In this document: positions 7,170-15,685 of the stretch, in pieces
Position numbering within the stretch: position 1 is the stretch's first letter
How the letters are laid out: the number at the start of each line of letters is the position of its first letter
NCBI GenBank assembly: GCA_020073585.1
Contig: JAIQEV010000007.1
Span: forward strand, 30,501-94,500
DNA length: 64,000 nucleotides
Direction of reading: 5' to 3'
Origin: Terriglobia bacterium
Lineage (GTDB): Bacteria > Acidobacteriota > Terriglobia > Acidiferrales > UBA7541
Notes under the pieces: model-generated
What the model was told of the DNA's origin: nothing
The model's input: only the letters and a program-made list of their open reading frames with translations
The model's database searches: none
Translations under genes and position numbers: made by a program

Positions 7170-8609
7170 ATGGTTTCTACGCCTTATATCGGTGGCAAGG
7201 CCATTGATGTCCCGGCTTCCGCGCTCAGGGATGTCGTCAATCCCGCGAACCAGCGCGCTTTCGCCAAGGTATTCATGGGGCAGGAGCAGCACATGCGCGC
7301 CGCGATCGACGCCGCGGATGCCGCCCGGGCGGCCTGGGGAGCGACGCTCGCCGCCGAGCGCGAGCGCATCCTCCATCGGGTGGCCGACGAGCTGGAAGCG
7401 GCGCGGCAGGAGCTCGTGGACCTGCTGATCGACGAGGGCGGAGCCACCTTTGGAAAGGCCATGTTCGAGGTGCCCTTCGCCGCAAACATGGTGCGCTCGA
7501 TCGCCGGCGAAGCTCGCCGCATTCACGGCGACGTCTTCCCCTCGGACATGCCCGGACTGATTTCCATGGCCATCCGGCGCCCGCTGGGCGTGGTCGCGGG
7601 CATTTCGCCGTTCAATTTTCCGATCATCCTCTCTCTGAAGAAGGTCGCATTTGCGCTGGCCGCGGGCAATACCTTTGTCCTCAAGCCCTCGGAAGAAACT
7701 TCGCTCATCGGACTCAAGCTTGCCGAAGTCTTCGAACGGGCGGGGGTGCCGCCGGGCGTCTTCAACGTCGTTCCCGGCGACGGCCCCACGCTGGCGCGCG
7801 TGATCCTGGACGATCCGCGCGTGAGGCTGGTGACCTTCACGGGTTCCACCGCCGTGGGACGCATCATCGCCACGGAATGCGCCAAGCGCGGCAAGCGTGT
7901 CGTTCTGGAAATGGGCGGCAAGAGCCCGGTTATCGTGTTGAAAGACGCGGACCTCGACTATGCCGTCAATACGGCGTGTTTCGGCATTTTCATCCACCAG
8001 GGCCAGATCTGCATGGCGGGGTCGCGGATCATCGTCGAGGAGCCGGTCTACGAAGAGTTCCTGAAGCGCTTCGCGGCCAAGGCGCGGACCATGCAGGTGG
8101 GCGACCCGCGCGATCCGCATACGGTGATCGGGCCGCTCATCCGTTCTTCGCAGTGCCCGATGATCGACGGCAAAGTGAAGGCGGCGGTCGCCGCGGGCGC
8201 GCGGCTGCTCACCGGCGGGCGCTATGAGGGCAATTTCTATCACCCGACGGTGCTCGCGGATGTGACCCCGGAGATGGCGGCGTTCCGCGACGAACTGTTC
8301 GGTCCGGTGGCGGCGGTGAGCAAGGCGAAGGATGCCGATCACGCCCTGGCCCTGGCCAATACCTCGGTCTACGGGCTTTCTTCCGCCGTGCTGACCAATG
8401 ATCTGCAACTGGCCATGCGCTTCGCTTTGGAGCTGGAAGCGGGCATGGTGCATCTCAACGGCCCGACGATCCACGACGAGGCCACCGTTCCGTTCGGCGG
8501 CGTAAAGGATTCGGGCAGCGGCCGGGAAGGGGGCCGCTGGTCCGTCGAGGAAATGACCGAGGTGAAGTGGGTAACGATCCAGATGGGCCGCCACCCGTAC
8601 CCGTTCTGA
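7170..8609 (+). CDS. NAD(P)-dependent aromatic aldehyde dehydrogenase (vanillin/benzaldehyde dehydrogenase type)
   Basis: 479 residues of the ALDH superfamily. The general-base Glu is in LEMGGKSPVIV, the catalytic Cys in GQICMAGSRI, and the cofactor segment in FTGSTAVGR. The C-terminal stretch GPTIHDEATVPFGGVKDSG followed by GREGG and WVTIQ closely resembles vanillin and salicylaldehyde/benzaldehyde dehydrogenases. ATG 7170 has GGAGGAGAG just upstream; the frame extends back into the MetE-like gene, but no family sequence precedes 7170. It would turn aromatic aldehydes into acids that feed 4-hydroxybenzoate or protocatechuate. It ends 7 bases from the convergent pcaC stop. Confidence 0.85.
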   Translation: MVSTPYIGGKAIDVPASALRDVVNPANQRAFAKVFMGQEQHMRAAIDAADAARAAWGATLAAERERILHRVADELEAARQELVDLLIDEGGATFGKAMFEVPFAANMVRSIAGEARRIHGDVFPSDMPGLISMAIRRPLGVVAGISPFNFPIILSLKKVAFALAAGNTFVLKPSEETSLIGLKLAEVFERAGVPPGVFNVVPGDGPTLARVILDDPRVRLVTFTGSTAVGRIIATECAKRGKRVVLEMGGKSPVIVLKDADLDYAVNTACFGIFIHQGQICMAGSRIIVEEPVYEEFLKRFAAKARTMQVGDPRDPHTVIGPLIRSSQCPMIDGKVKAAVAAGARLLTGGRYEGNFYHPTVLADVTPEMAAFRDELFGPVAAVSKAKDADHALALANTSVYGLSSAVLTNDLQLAMRFALELEAGMVHLNGPTIHDEATVPFGGVKDSGSGREGGRWSVEEMTEVKWVTIQMGRHPYPF

Positions 8610-8616
8610 GCGGGGC

Positions 8617-9003
8617 CTAGCGCTTCGCGGTGAGCTCCGCGAATAGTTCTTCCGCGATGTGGAACGCGGAGTTGGCGGCGGGCACGCCGCAGTAGATGGC
8701 GGTTTGCAGCAGGACTTCCTTGATCTCCTCGCGGGTTACGCCGTTGTTGAATGCCGCGCGGAGATGCATGCGCAGCTCCTCGCCGCGGTTCAGCGCCACC
8801 ATCATTGCCAGGGTGATGCAGCTCCGGGTATGCCGCGGCAAGCCGGGCCGCGTCCAGATTTCGCCCCAGGCGTAGCGCGTGATCAGGTCCTGAAATTCCG
8901 CGTTGAATTCGTTTTTGTTCTGCAACGAGCGGTCCACGTGCGCGTCGCCCAGAACGGCGCGGCGCACGGCCATCCCCTGCTGATACTGTTCGCGTTCGTC
9001 CAT
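8617..9003 (-). CDS. pcaC: 4-carboxymuconolactone decarboxylase
   Basis: 128 residues, full length for PcaC, of the CMD/AhpD-like fold. It decarboxylates gamma-carboxymuconolactone to 3-oxoadipate enol-lactone. Characteristic stretches are DEREQYQQGMAVRRAVLGD at the N-terminus, WTRPGLPRHTRSCITLAM and the helix LRAAFNNGVTREEIKEVLLQ with the catalytic-region His/Glu residues of the family. It is the last gene of the pcaHGBDC operon, following pcaD by 15 bases. Confidence 0.95.
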   Translation of the reverse strand: MDEREQYQQGMAVRRAVLGDAHVDRSLQNKNEFNAEFQDLITRYAWGEIWTRPGLPRHTRSCITLAMMVALNRGEELRMHLRAAFNNGVTREEIKEVLLQTAIYCGVPAANSAFHIAEELFAELTAKR

Positions 9004-9018
9004 TGCCGCTCCTTCTCC

Positions 9019-9798
9019 TCAGGCCTTCAGAAAGCGGATGAGTTCCGCGGTAAATTGCGCGGGCGCTTCGACATTCGAAAGGTGCGCCGTGGGAAGCTCG
9101 GCGTAGCGCGCTCCGGGAATCCGTTCGGCGAGGAAGCGGCCCTCGGCGGGCGGCGTCACGGGGTCCTTGGCGCCGGCGATCACCAGCGCGGGCACGCGAA
9201 TCGCCGCCAGGGCTTCGCGCTGGTCCATCGCACCGATCGCCGCGCAGCAGGCCATGTAGCCTTCCGGCGGGGAGTTTTCCAGCATGCGCAGCGCGGGCGC
9301 GACAATGGCCGCGGCGGACGCCCGGAACTCCGGCGTAAACCAGCGTTCGATTACCGCGGGGGCCACCGCCTGCATGCCGCCCTTGCGCACGGCTTCGATG
9401 CGCATGTTCCAGTTTTCCGCGGTGCCGATCTTCGCGGCGGTGTTGCACAGCACGATTTTGTGAAAGCGCTTCGCGGCGTGCGCCCCCAGCCACATGCCGA
9501 TCATTCCGCCCATGGAGAGGCCGCAGAAGTGCGCGCGCTCGAGGTGCAGGGCATCGAGCAGGCCGAGTACGTCGCGGGAAAGCTGTTCGATGGTGTACGG
9601 GCCGGGCGTCACGGAGGTTTGGCCGTGGCCGCGGGTGTCGTAGCGGAGCACGCGGAACTCTTTCTCGAGCGCCGGCAGTTGCGGGTCCCACATCGAGAAA
9701 TTCGTGCCCAGCGAGTTGGAAAGGATCAGCACGGGCGCGCTGGCCGCTCCCGTCAGCGCGTAATGCACGCGCAAGTCCCCGTATTCCACGAAGGGCAT
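9019..9798 (-). CDS. pcaD: 3-oxoadipate enol-lactonase
   Basis: 259-residue alpha/beta hydrolase that opens 3-oxoadipate enol-lactone to 3-oxoadipate. The nucleophile elbow is GLSMGGMIGM (Ser at about residue 94), the acid Asp is in IAGAKDPVTPP, and the catalytic His in PTAHLSNVEAP. The oxyanion region SNSLGTNFSMWD and the DTRGHGQT turn are typical of PcaD. ATG 9798 lies 5 bases after the pcaB stop; a longer in-frame reading upstream overlaps pcaB and shows no family similarity. It is encoded separately here, not fused to PcaC as in PcaL proteins. Confidence 0.95.
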   Translation of the reverse strand: MPFVEYGDLRVHYALTGAASAPVLILSNSLGTNFSMWDPQLPALEKEFRVLRYDTRGHGQTSVTPGPYTIEQLSRDVLGLLDALHLERAHFCGLSMGGMIGMWLGAHAAKRFHKIVLCNTAAKIGTAENWNMRIEAVRKGGMQAVAPAVIERWFTPEFRASAAAIVAPALRMLENSPPEGYMACCAAIGAMDQREALAAIRVPALVIAGAKDPVTPPAEGRFLAERIPGARYAELPTAHLSNVEAPAQFTAELIRFLKA

Positions 9799-9803
9799 TT
9801 CCG

Positions 9804-11171
9804 TCACCTGCTTTCGCCGGATGTTTTTGTGCGCTGGGAAGAATGCGCCGCCAGCGCGCGGTCGATGAACTGCTCCGAGACGCCGAGATACTGGCGCGGG
9901 TCGAAGAGCCGGTCGAGATCGTCTTTTGCAAGATGCATGGCCACGATGGGGTCGTCGGCGAGAACGGCGCGCAGGTGGCGTCTCTCCGTTTGCGCCCGCT
10001 TGCACGCCTTCTGCACGAGATCGTGAGCCGTCTGGCGCCCCAGAGCGCGGCCCAGGGCCATCTGCGCGGCTTCCGCGAAGAGCAGACCGTGGGTCAGCTC
10101 GAGATTTCCGGCCATGTGTTCGGCGTTCAGTTCCAGGCCCGTTATGGTCTCCGTCAGGTGATGCAGAGCCCCGGCGCTCAAGCCGATAATCTCCGGCATG
10201 GTCTCCCACTCGGCGTGCCAGCCGCCCAGCCCGCGCTCCTGTTCCTGCACCATGGCGCTGAGGATCGTGCTGACCAGGCCGGGCATGCGCGTGGCCGCTG
10301 CCAGGATCACCGCGGAGATCACCGGGTTGCGCTTGTGCGGCATGGTGGAGGAGCCGCCGCGCCCTTCCGCGGCGGGTTCGAAAAGTTCGCCGACTTCGGT
10401 CTGCGTGTGCAGCGAGATGTCGCGGGCGATCTTGCCGAGCGTGCCGGTAAGCAGCCCGAGCATGGCGGCCACTTCGCCCACGCGATCGCGGTGCGCGTGC
10501 CAGGGAAGATCGGGGACGGCGAGATGCAGCTCTTCGCCGAGCGCCGCGGCCACTTCCAGGCCTTTGTTCCCGAGGGCGGCCAGCGTGCCGACCGCGCCGC
10601 CAAACTGCACGACGAGCGCGCGGCGGCGCGCCTCCGCGAGACGCGCGCGATGCCGCGTGACGGCATCCAGCCAGCCCGCGGCCTTCAAGCCGAACGTTGT
10701 CGGCAGGGCCTGCTGCATCCAAGTGCGGCCGGCCACCGGAGTGGCGCGGTGCTTATCGGCGAGCTGCGCCAGCGCGCCCGCCAGGCGTTCGAGTTCCGCC
10801 TCGACGTGCCGCAGCGCCTCGCGCAACTGCAGCACGAAGCCGGTATCAATGGCGTCCTGGCTCGTGGCGCCCCAGTGGACAAAGCGCTGCGCCTCTTTGT
10901 CGGTGGCTCCCACCAGTGCGGTGAGCTGCTTGACGAGGGGAATGGCGAGGTTGCCGGCGAGGGCCGCGTCGCGGGCGAGAGCTTCGCTGTCGAACAGCTC
11001 GGCGCGGCATTTCGCGGCGATGGCCGGCGCCGCCGCCGCGGGGATGACGCCCGCGCGCACTTCCGCGCGGGCCAGCGCGGCTTCGAAATCCAGCATGCCT
11101 TGCAGGCGCGCGCGGCCGGAAAACAGCTCTTCCACCGCTTTCCATCGGAACAACGGTTCCAGCAAGCTCAT
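9804..11171 (-). CDS. pcaB: 3-carboxy-cis,cis-muconate cycloisomerase
   Basis: 455 residues of the fumarase/aspartase superfamily. It cyclises beta-carboxymuconate, the ring-cleavage product of protocatechuate, to gamma-carboxymuconolactone. The superfamily signature GGSSTMPHKRNP is present in the second half, and the N-terminal active-site region reads VHWGATSQDAIDTG. Length matches bacterial PcaB (about 450). It lies between pcaG and pcaD on the same strand with 19 and 5 bases of spacing, so it is co-transcribed with them. Confidence 0.95.
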   Translation of the reverse strand: MSLLEPLFRWKAVEELFSGRARLQGMLDFEAALARAEVRAGVIPAAAAPAIAAKCRAELFDSEALARDAALAGNLAIPLVKQLTALVGATDKEAQRFVHWGATSQDAIDTGFVLQLREALRHVEAELERLAGALAQLADKHRATPVAGRTWMQQALPTTFGLKAAGWLDAVTRHRARLAEARRRALVVQFGGAVGTLAALGNKGLEVAAALGEELHLAVPDLPWHAHRDRVGEVAAMLGLLTGTLGKIARDISLHTQTEVGELFEPAAEGRGGSSTMPHKRNPVISAVILAAATRMPGLVSTILSAMVQEQERGLGGWHAEWETMPEIIGLSAGALHHLTETITGLELNAEHMAGNLELTHGLLFAEAAQMALGRALGRQTAHDLVQKACKRAQTERRHLRAVLADDPIVAMHLAKDDLDRLFDPRQYLGVSEQFIDRALAAHSSQRTKTSGESR

Positions 11172-11190
11172 GCCGCCAGTCTAATCGTTC

Positions 11191-11760
11191 TTAGCAGTCG
11201 AAGAAAACCGTTTCTTCCGGGCCCTGAATGACCACGTTCCATTCCAGAACTCCGCTCTGGCCCGGCACCTTCTTGGCGATCAACGTGCCCCGCCGCGCCG
11301 GCTCGACCTGGTTCAAAGCAAAATCCCCGGCGTTTCCGGGATCGTCCGGAAAGTAGATGCGCGTCACGAGGCGGCACAGTAGGCCGCGGGCGAAGACGGA
11401 GGCCACGATGTGCGGGGCCTGCGGCTTTCCATCCGGGCCCGGCACAGCACCCGGCTTGATGGTGCTGAAGCGGAATTTCCCGTTGGCATCGGCGGGAATG
11501 CGCCCGAAGCCCAGGAACCCCGGCTCCACGGGTTTGTTCTGGGTGTCTTCCGGGTGCGCGTATTTCCCGTGGGAGTTGGCCTGCCAGACTTCGAGCAGCG
11601 CGTCCGGGATCGGCTGGCCGTCGCCGTCAAGGAAGCGGCCCTCGATCATCACCCGCTCGCCCGCGACGCCCGGGCCGGCGAGGTTGTCTTTGTTCAGCCA
11701 GGTGAGGCCGATGGCGAAGTAGGGTCCGACGGTTTGCGACGTTGTCTTGCACAGGCTCAT
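11191..11760 (-). CDS. pcaG: Protocatechuate 3,4-dioxygenase, alpha subunit
   Basis: 189 residues, normal for PcaG. It begins KTTSQTVGPYFAIGL, the characteristic alpha-subunit N-terminus, and has the intradiol-dioxygenase fold (PDALLEVWQANSHGKY, RIYFPDDPGNAGD, VEWNVV-like end). The alpha subunit lacks the iron ligands and builds the active site together with the beta subunit. I start it at ATG 11760, giving a 1-base gap after the pcaH stop; a longer in-frame start would overlap pcaH. Confidence 0.95.
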   Translation of the reverse strand: MSLCKTTSQTVGPYFAIGLTWLNKDNLAGPGVAGERVMIEGRFLDGDGQPIPDALLEVWQANSHGKYAHPEDTQNKPVEPGFLGFGRIPADANGKFRFSTIKPGAVPGPDGKPQAPHIVASVFARGLLCRLVTRIYFPDDPGNAGDFALNQVEPARRGTLIAKKVPGQSGVLEWNVVIQGPEETVFFDC

Positions 11761-11761
11761 C

Positions 11762-12466
11762 TTAGGGCTCCATGGGCGTGGCTTCGCGCCCGTTGAGAAT
11801 AATGTCAAATTTATAGCCCAGGGCCTTTTCCGGGAGAGTCGACTCCCAGTCGAAGAGCGAGATCAGGCGGTTGCGGGCTTTTTCATCCGCGGTGCAGTTG
11901 AAGATGGGATCGTAGGGAATCAGCGGATCGCCCGGGAAATACATCTGCGTGACCAGACGCGTGGCGAAGGCCGGTCCGAACAGCGAAAAATGGATGTGTG
12001 CAGGACGCCAGGCGTTGTGATGATTGCGCCAGGGATATTCGCCGGGGCGGATGCTCACGAAGCGGTAGCGGCCTTCGCCGTCCGTCAGCGTGTGGCCGCA
12101 GCCGGTAAAGTTGGGATCCAGCGGCGCGCGGTGCTGATCGCGCTTGTGCAGGTAGCGCCCCGCGGCGTTGGCTTGCCAGATTTCGACCAGAGTATGCGGC
12201 ACCGGGCGGCCGTTTTCGTCCAGCACCCTCCCGCTCACGATAATGCGCTCGCCCAGCGGTTCGCCGGAATGCTGGCGGGTCAGGTCGCAGGCCTTGACCT
12301 GCACCGTTTCTTTCCCGAAGACCGGGCCGGTCACCTCGGAAAGCGTGTGCGGGAGGTAGATCAGGGGTTTCCCGGGGGAGCGCTTGATGCTGGAGACGTA
12401 CGGGGGATGAAGGGGATTAGGCTGGGTCCCGATATAAGGCCGTCTATAGCCCGCGATCTTCGTCAT
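11762..12466 (-). CDS. pcaH: Protocatechuate 3,4-dioxygenase, beta subunit (iron-binding)
   Basis: 234 residues. This subunit carries the non-haem Fe(III) of the intradiol dioxygenase that cleaves protocatechuate to beta-carboxymuconate. The expected ligands are visible: Tyr in ANAAGRYLHKRDQH, Tyr in GEYPWRNHHNAW and the two His residues in RPAHIHFSLFG. ATG 12466 is preceded on its strand by AAGGAACC, a usable ribosome site. It is the first gene of pcaHGBDC, with a promoter and PcaR-like box 80-120 bases upstream and a divergent IclR regulator. Confidence 0.96.
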   Translation of the reverse strand: MTKIAGYRRPYIGTQPNPLHPPYVSSIKRSPGKPLIYLPHTLSEVTGPVFGKETVQVKACDLTRQHSGEPLGERIIVSGRVLDENGRPVPHTLVEIWQANAAGRYLHKRDQHRAPLDPNFTGCGHTLTDGEGRYRFVSIRPGEYPWRNHHNAWRPAHIHFSLFGPAFATRLVTQMYFPGDPLIPYDPIFNCTADEKARNRLISLFDWESTLPEKALGYKFDIILNGREATPMEP

Positions 12467-12543
12467 TGGTTCCTTTCTGCTCTCAACCACCACCCCGTAA
12501 CGCCGTGGGGCGCCGGAAACGCGCCGGATGGGAGGCCAAGGGG

Positions 12544-12572
12544 AATCTAGTAAGCAGCGGAGGGGAAGTCAA
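12544..12572 (-). promoter_or_regulatory. Sigma70-type promoter of the pcaHGBDC operon
   Basis: On the minus strand, TTGACT (12572-12567), a 17-base spacer, and TAGATT (12549-12544). The transcript would start about 70 bases upstream of the pcaH ATG. The PcaR-like box abuts the -35 hexamer directly. Confidence 0.65.
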
Positions 12573-12587
12573 GGGCGATTATCGAAG
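12573..12587 (-). promoter_or_regulatory. PcaR-like operator
   Basis: On the minus strand the site reads CTTCGATAATCGCCC. It shares the 12-base core TTCGATAATCGC with the 15-base Pseudomonas putida PcaR box as I remember it (GTTCGATAATCGCAC). The core holds the palindrome CGAT-T-ATCG (12576-12584). It touches the -35 of the pcaH promoter and lies 70 bases before the divergent IclR start, so one dimer could control both directions. Confidence 0.6.
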
Positions 12588-12656
12588 TGCTGTGCGTATA
12601 TTGGCCAGTTCGTGTATCCTTCCTCTGGCCGCTGACCGACGTTCCAGGAGATCCCC

Positions 12657-13526
12657 ATGGCTCGCGCCTCCTCGCGCAAACTTGCCGAAAAGAAGCCTCC
12701 CGACTCTTCTCTTGGGGAGATCCCCCCGGGCGTCGCGCTCTTGCCCGCGGCCCAGATCTCCGCCCTCAGCGGGGATCCCAACTTCATGACCTCGCTGGCC
12801 CGCGGGCTGGCGGTCATCCAAGCCTATTCCCATGCCAAAGCGTTGCTGACCATTTCCCAGCTCAGCACCGCCACCGGACTTTCCCGCGCGGCGGTGCGCC
12901 GCTGCATGTACACGCTGGGCAAGCTCGGATTGGCCGATTCCGAGGACGGCCGGCACTTCTCCCTTAAGCCCCGCATCCTCACGCTCGGACATTCCTACGT
13001 TGCTTCCATGCCGCTGGCCAAGATTGCGCAGCCCGTTCTGGATCGCGTCAGCCAGCTCCTGCGGGAGTCCTGTTCCATCGGCATGCTGGATGGGCGGGAC
13101 ATCATCCATGTGGCGAATGCGAATGTGACACGAATTCTGGCGATTGATCTCGCGATCGGCAGCCGCGTGCCGGCGCTGTACACTTCCATGGGCCGGGTCT
13201 TGCTGGCCTACCTTCCCCCCGGGGAACTCGAATCCTACCTGGCGCACGCCGAGTTCACTTCCTACACCGAGCGCAGCATCGCCAGCGCGGATAAGATGCG
13301 CGAGGCGCTCCAGCTCGTGCGCCGCAATGGCTATGCGCTGGTCGATCAGGAATTGGAATTGGGACTGCGCGCCATAGCCGTCCCGATCCACAATACAGAC
13401 GGAAAGGCGATTGCCGCTTTGAATGTCGGAGCCCACGCGCAGCGTGTTTCCGTGCAGGACATGTTATCCAAGTTCCTGTTGCAGCTGCAGGCTGCCGCGC
13501 AGGAACTCTCCATGCTCCTGAAATGA
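12657..13526 (+). CDS. IclR family regulator, PcaR/PcaU type
   Basis: 289 residues. The N-terminal winged helix begins with FMTSLARGLAVIQAY, a hallmark of the PcaR/PcaU/PobR branch, and has the recognition helix LSRAAVRRCMYTL. The effector domain includes IGSRVPALYTSMGRVLLAYLP and ends AIAALNVGAHAQRVS. ATG 12657 has AGGAG a few bases upstream. The divergent arrangement with pcaH and the PcaR-like box between them support control of the protocatechuate genes, probably with 3-oxoadipate or protocatechuate as effector. The first 40 residues are an extension rich in Lys, Pro and Ser. Confidence 0.9.
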   Translation: MARASSRKLAEKKPPDSSLGEIPPGVALLPAAQISALSGDPNFMTSLARGLAVIQAYSHAKALLTISQLSTATGLSRAAVRRCMYTLGKLGLADSEDGRHFSLKPRILTLGHSYVASMPLAKIAQPVLDRVSQLLRESCSIGMLDGRDIIHVANANVTRILAIDLAIGSRVPALYTSMGRVLLAYLPPGELESYLAHAEFTSYTERSIASADKMREALQLVRRNGYALVDQELELGLRAIAVPIHNTDGKAIAALNVGAHAQRVSVQDMLSKFLLQLQAAAQELSMLLK

Positions 13527-13576
13527 TCGCGCGGGCTGCGCAACGGAATCCGCGGGAAGGGACCGGCCGGACCTGG

Positions 13577-13897
13577 TCAATTGCCGCCGTGGCGGGTGCG
13601 ATGCTTTTTTCCCCAGGCGGACATGAGTTCCAGGATCGGCCGCAGGCTCTGGCCATGGCGGGTGAGCGAATATTCCACGCGCGGCGGCACTTGCGCGTAG
13701 ACTTTGCGGCGGATGATGCCGTCGCGTTCCAGTTCGCGCAGGCGCTGCGTAAGCATCTTCTTGGTGGTTTCCGGAATCAGTTTCTGCAGTTCGCCGAAGC
13801 GGCGCGTTTTGCCCTGGAGGTGGAAGAGAATCAGCGGCTTCCATTTTCCGCCGATGATTTCGGTGGTCAGCCCGACCGGGCAGTTGCTCTCATCCAT
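13577..13897 (-). CDS. HxlR family transcriptional regulator
   Basis: 106-residue winged helix protein with the whole HxlR signature: [20 protein letters not shown] at the start, [34 protein letters not shown] and [12 protein letters not shown]. The Cys in CPVG is the residue that senses electrophiles or redox state in several relatives (YodB, HypR, QorR). It is divergent from the saccharopine-dehydrogenase-like gene at 14083, its most likely target, with a TGCC/GGCA palindrome in the shared upstream region. Confidence 0.9.
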   Translation of the reverse strand: MDESNCPVGLTTEIIGGKWKPLILFHLQGKTRRFGELQKLIPETTKKMLTQRLRELERDGIIRRKVYAQVPPRVEYSLTRHGQSLRPILELMSAWGKKHRTRHGGN

Positions 13898-13932
13898 TGC
13901 GGAGGCTCCTCGGATACCAGGTTACGAAATTG

Positions 13933-13944
13933 TGCCTACTGGCA
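13933..13944. promoter_or_regulatory. Small palindrome in the HxlR divergent promoter region
   Basis: TGCC, TACT, GGCA lies 36 bases ahead of the HxlR start, between the two divergent genes. It is the only obvious dyad in the region and could be the HxlR operator, but short dyads occur by chance. Confidence 0.25.
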
Positions 13945-14082
13945 TAAAAGAGACTTTAGCCTAAGATGCTCTGCGAAGCCAGGGCCGAGGTTGCTCTGGG
14001 CGGCCCGGGGCACGGACCCGGGCCCGCGGTGGTCTCCGGGAAATTCCTGGGGGCACCGCGGACATTGCGCGCGAGGGATACG

Positions 14083-15195
14083 ATGAAAGACAAAAGACCC
14101 GTTGTTCTATACGGCGCCAGCGGATTTTCAGGCCGCCTGGTCGCGGAATTCCTGCGGGAGTACAACGTGCCGTTCGTTGCCGCGGGGCGCAACCGCGCCA
14201 AGATCCGCGACGTGATGGATCGCGTCCCCGGGATCGAGACCGCGGATTACGAAATTGCAGAAACCAGCGGCTCGCTTGACGATCTGATTAAGCTCTTCAG
14301 CGGCTCCAAGGTTGTCTGCAATACGGTCGGCCCGTTCCTCTATCACGGCCCGCGGGTGATCGAAGCCTGTCTCAAGGCCGGCTGTCACTACATGGACATC
14401 GGCGGCGAGCAGGCCTGGCATCGCGACGTCGAGGAAAACTGGAGCGAAAAGTTTGCGCGGCAGGGACTGCTGGCCGCGCCCGGCATGGCCTATATGTCGG
14501 CGGCCAGCGATATTGCCGCGCATCTGGTTCTCGAGACCCGCGGGATCGATACCCTGGACATTCTCTCCATGTTCAATGGCATTCCGACCTTCGGCTCCAC
14601 GCAGACGATTTTTGCGGCCATCCCCACGGATGCCTTCTACCTGGAGCAGAACCAGTACAAGCCGTGGCCGCGCGCCACGCCGCACGAGGTCGCCGTGCCC
14701 GGCCTGATCCAGACGCAACTGGCGCTGCCCTGGGGCGGCTTCCCGCACCCGGTGTGGTTCAAGCATCACCCGCAGGTGGCCAATGTGCGCACCCTCGGCG
14801 GTCTTCTCAACCGGCAGATCATGGAAACGGTCGCCGCCACGGAGAAACATTTCGAGGAGAACATCCGGCCGCTGCCCAAGCAGGAGCAAGAGCAGAAGCT
14901 GGCGGAGATGGCGAATTCCGTGCAAGGCGGCACTCCCCCGCGCGAGAACATGCGCGAGCACCGCACCATCGACGTGGTCTACGGACGGGGCACCACGGCC
15001 TGGGCTCAGTGCGTCATGTACGGGACCTGCTGCTACCGCCAGACCGGACTGGTGCAGGCCTACGCGGCGCACACCCTGGCGCACAACGCGCCGCGCAAGG
15101 TGGGTTATGCCTCGCCCTGCGCGGCCCTCGGACATCGCGAATTGCTAGGCGCGCTCGAGAGCTACGGCCTGCAGAAAGCGAAGCTGGATGCATGA
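14083..15195 (+). CDS. Saccharopine-dehydrogenase-like NAD(P)-binding oxidoreductase
   Basis: 370 residues. The N-terminal Rossmann fold opens with VVLYGASGFSGRLVAEFL and continues as in the saccharopine dehydrogenase / trans-acting enoyl reductase group (VCNTVGPFLYHGPRVIEACL, HYMDIGGE). The remainder is conserved-looking but not a known catalytic domain, so the substrate is unknown. ATG 14083 has GAGGGA upstream; an earlier in-frame start at 13966 would overlap the regulatory region. The divergent HxlR regulator and the following lipoyl/E1 genes suggest a common function with them. Confidence 0.75.
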   Translation: MKDKRPVVLYGASGFSGRLVAEFLREYNVPFVAAGRNRAKIRDVMDRVPGIETADYEIAETSGSLDDLIKLFSGSKVVCNTVGPFLYHGPRVIEACLKAGCHYMDIGGEQAWHRDVEENWSEKFARQGLLAAPGMAYMSAASDIAAHLVLETRGIDTLDILSMFNGIPTFGSTQTIFAAIPTDAFYLEQNQYKPWPRATPHEVAVPGLIQTQLALPWGGFPHPVWFKHHPQVANVRTLGGLLNRQIMETVAATEKHFEENIRPLPKQEQEQKLAEMANSVQGGTPPRENMREHRTIDVVYGRGTTAWAQCVMYGTCCYRQTGLVQAYAAHTLAHNAPRKVGYASPCAALGHRELLGALESYGLQKAKLDA

Positions 15196-15255
15196 CTGTG
15201 GGCGATTACCGGCCCGGTGAGCGTTTTTTGCAGCGGCTGCGGAAATAGCCGTGAG

Positions 15256-15284
15256 TTGACACTGGCTGGGAATTGCGTTAACTA
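15256..15284 (+). promoter_or_regulatory. Sigma70-type promoter for the lipoyl/E1 operon
   Basis: TTGACA at 15256-15261 followed by TAACTA at 15279-15284 (17-base spacer; TTAACT with 16 is the alternative register). It lies 114 bases before the lipoyl-domain ATG and 60 bases after the previous stop. Confidence 0.5.
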
Positions 15285-15397
15285 AACGCTCTTCGCGTGT
15301 GGAACGTCCGTTCTTCACGAGGGCGAGAGGCAGCCGGGATTTTACGCAATACCGCGGAGCCACGGGCCAGCACTGCGCTCGTAGCCGCGGCAGGAGG

Positions 15398-15667
15398 ATG
15401 GCCATCGTAACCGCGCTCAGAGTACCGAAGACCGGGGGAATCCCCACCACGAAAGTCAGCGTGATCAAGTGGTTCAAGCAGGAAGGGGAGACCGTGCAGC
15501 GAGGCGAGCCCCTGGTCGAGTTGCAGACCGACAAGGTGAATTACGAACTGGATGCCCCGGTGGGCGGCGTGCTGCTGACGATTGTTGCGCAGGAAAACGC
15601 GGAAGTGCCGGTGGGGGATCTGCTCGGATTCCTGGGCGAACCAGGCGAGGCCATCCCGCAGTCCTGA
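15398..15667 (+). CDS. Free-standing lipoyl-domain carrier protein
   Basis: 89 residues consisting of one biotinyl/lipoyl domain and nothing else. The modification site is in LQTDKVNYELDAPVGG (TDKV, the lipoyl type rather than the biotin AMKM type), and the mirror-image beta strands are complete (EVPVGDLLGFLGEPGE at the end). It lacks the subunit-binding and acyltransferase domains of E2. AGGAGG directly abuts the ATG, so the spacing is unusually short; no better start is visible. It is followed by E1 alpha and beta after 18 and 14 bases, so it is likely the swinging-arm partner of that E1. Confidence 0.88.
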   Translation: MAIVTALRVPKTGGIPTTKVSVIKWFKQEGETVQRGEPLVELQTDKVNYELDAPVGGVLLTIVAQENAEVPVGDLLGFLGEPGEAIPQS

Positions 15668-15685
15668 AGCCGGAAGGAGCCAGCG

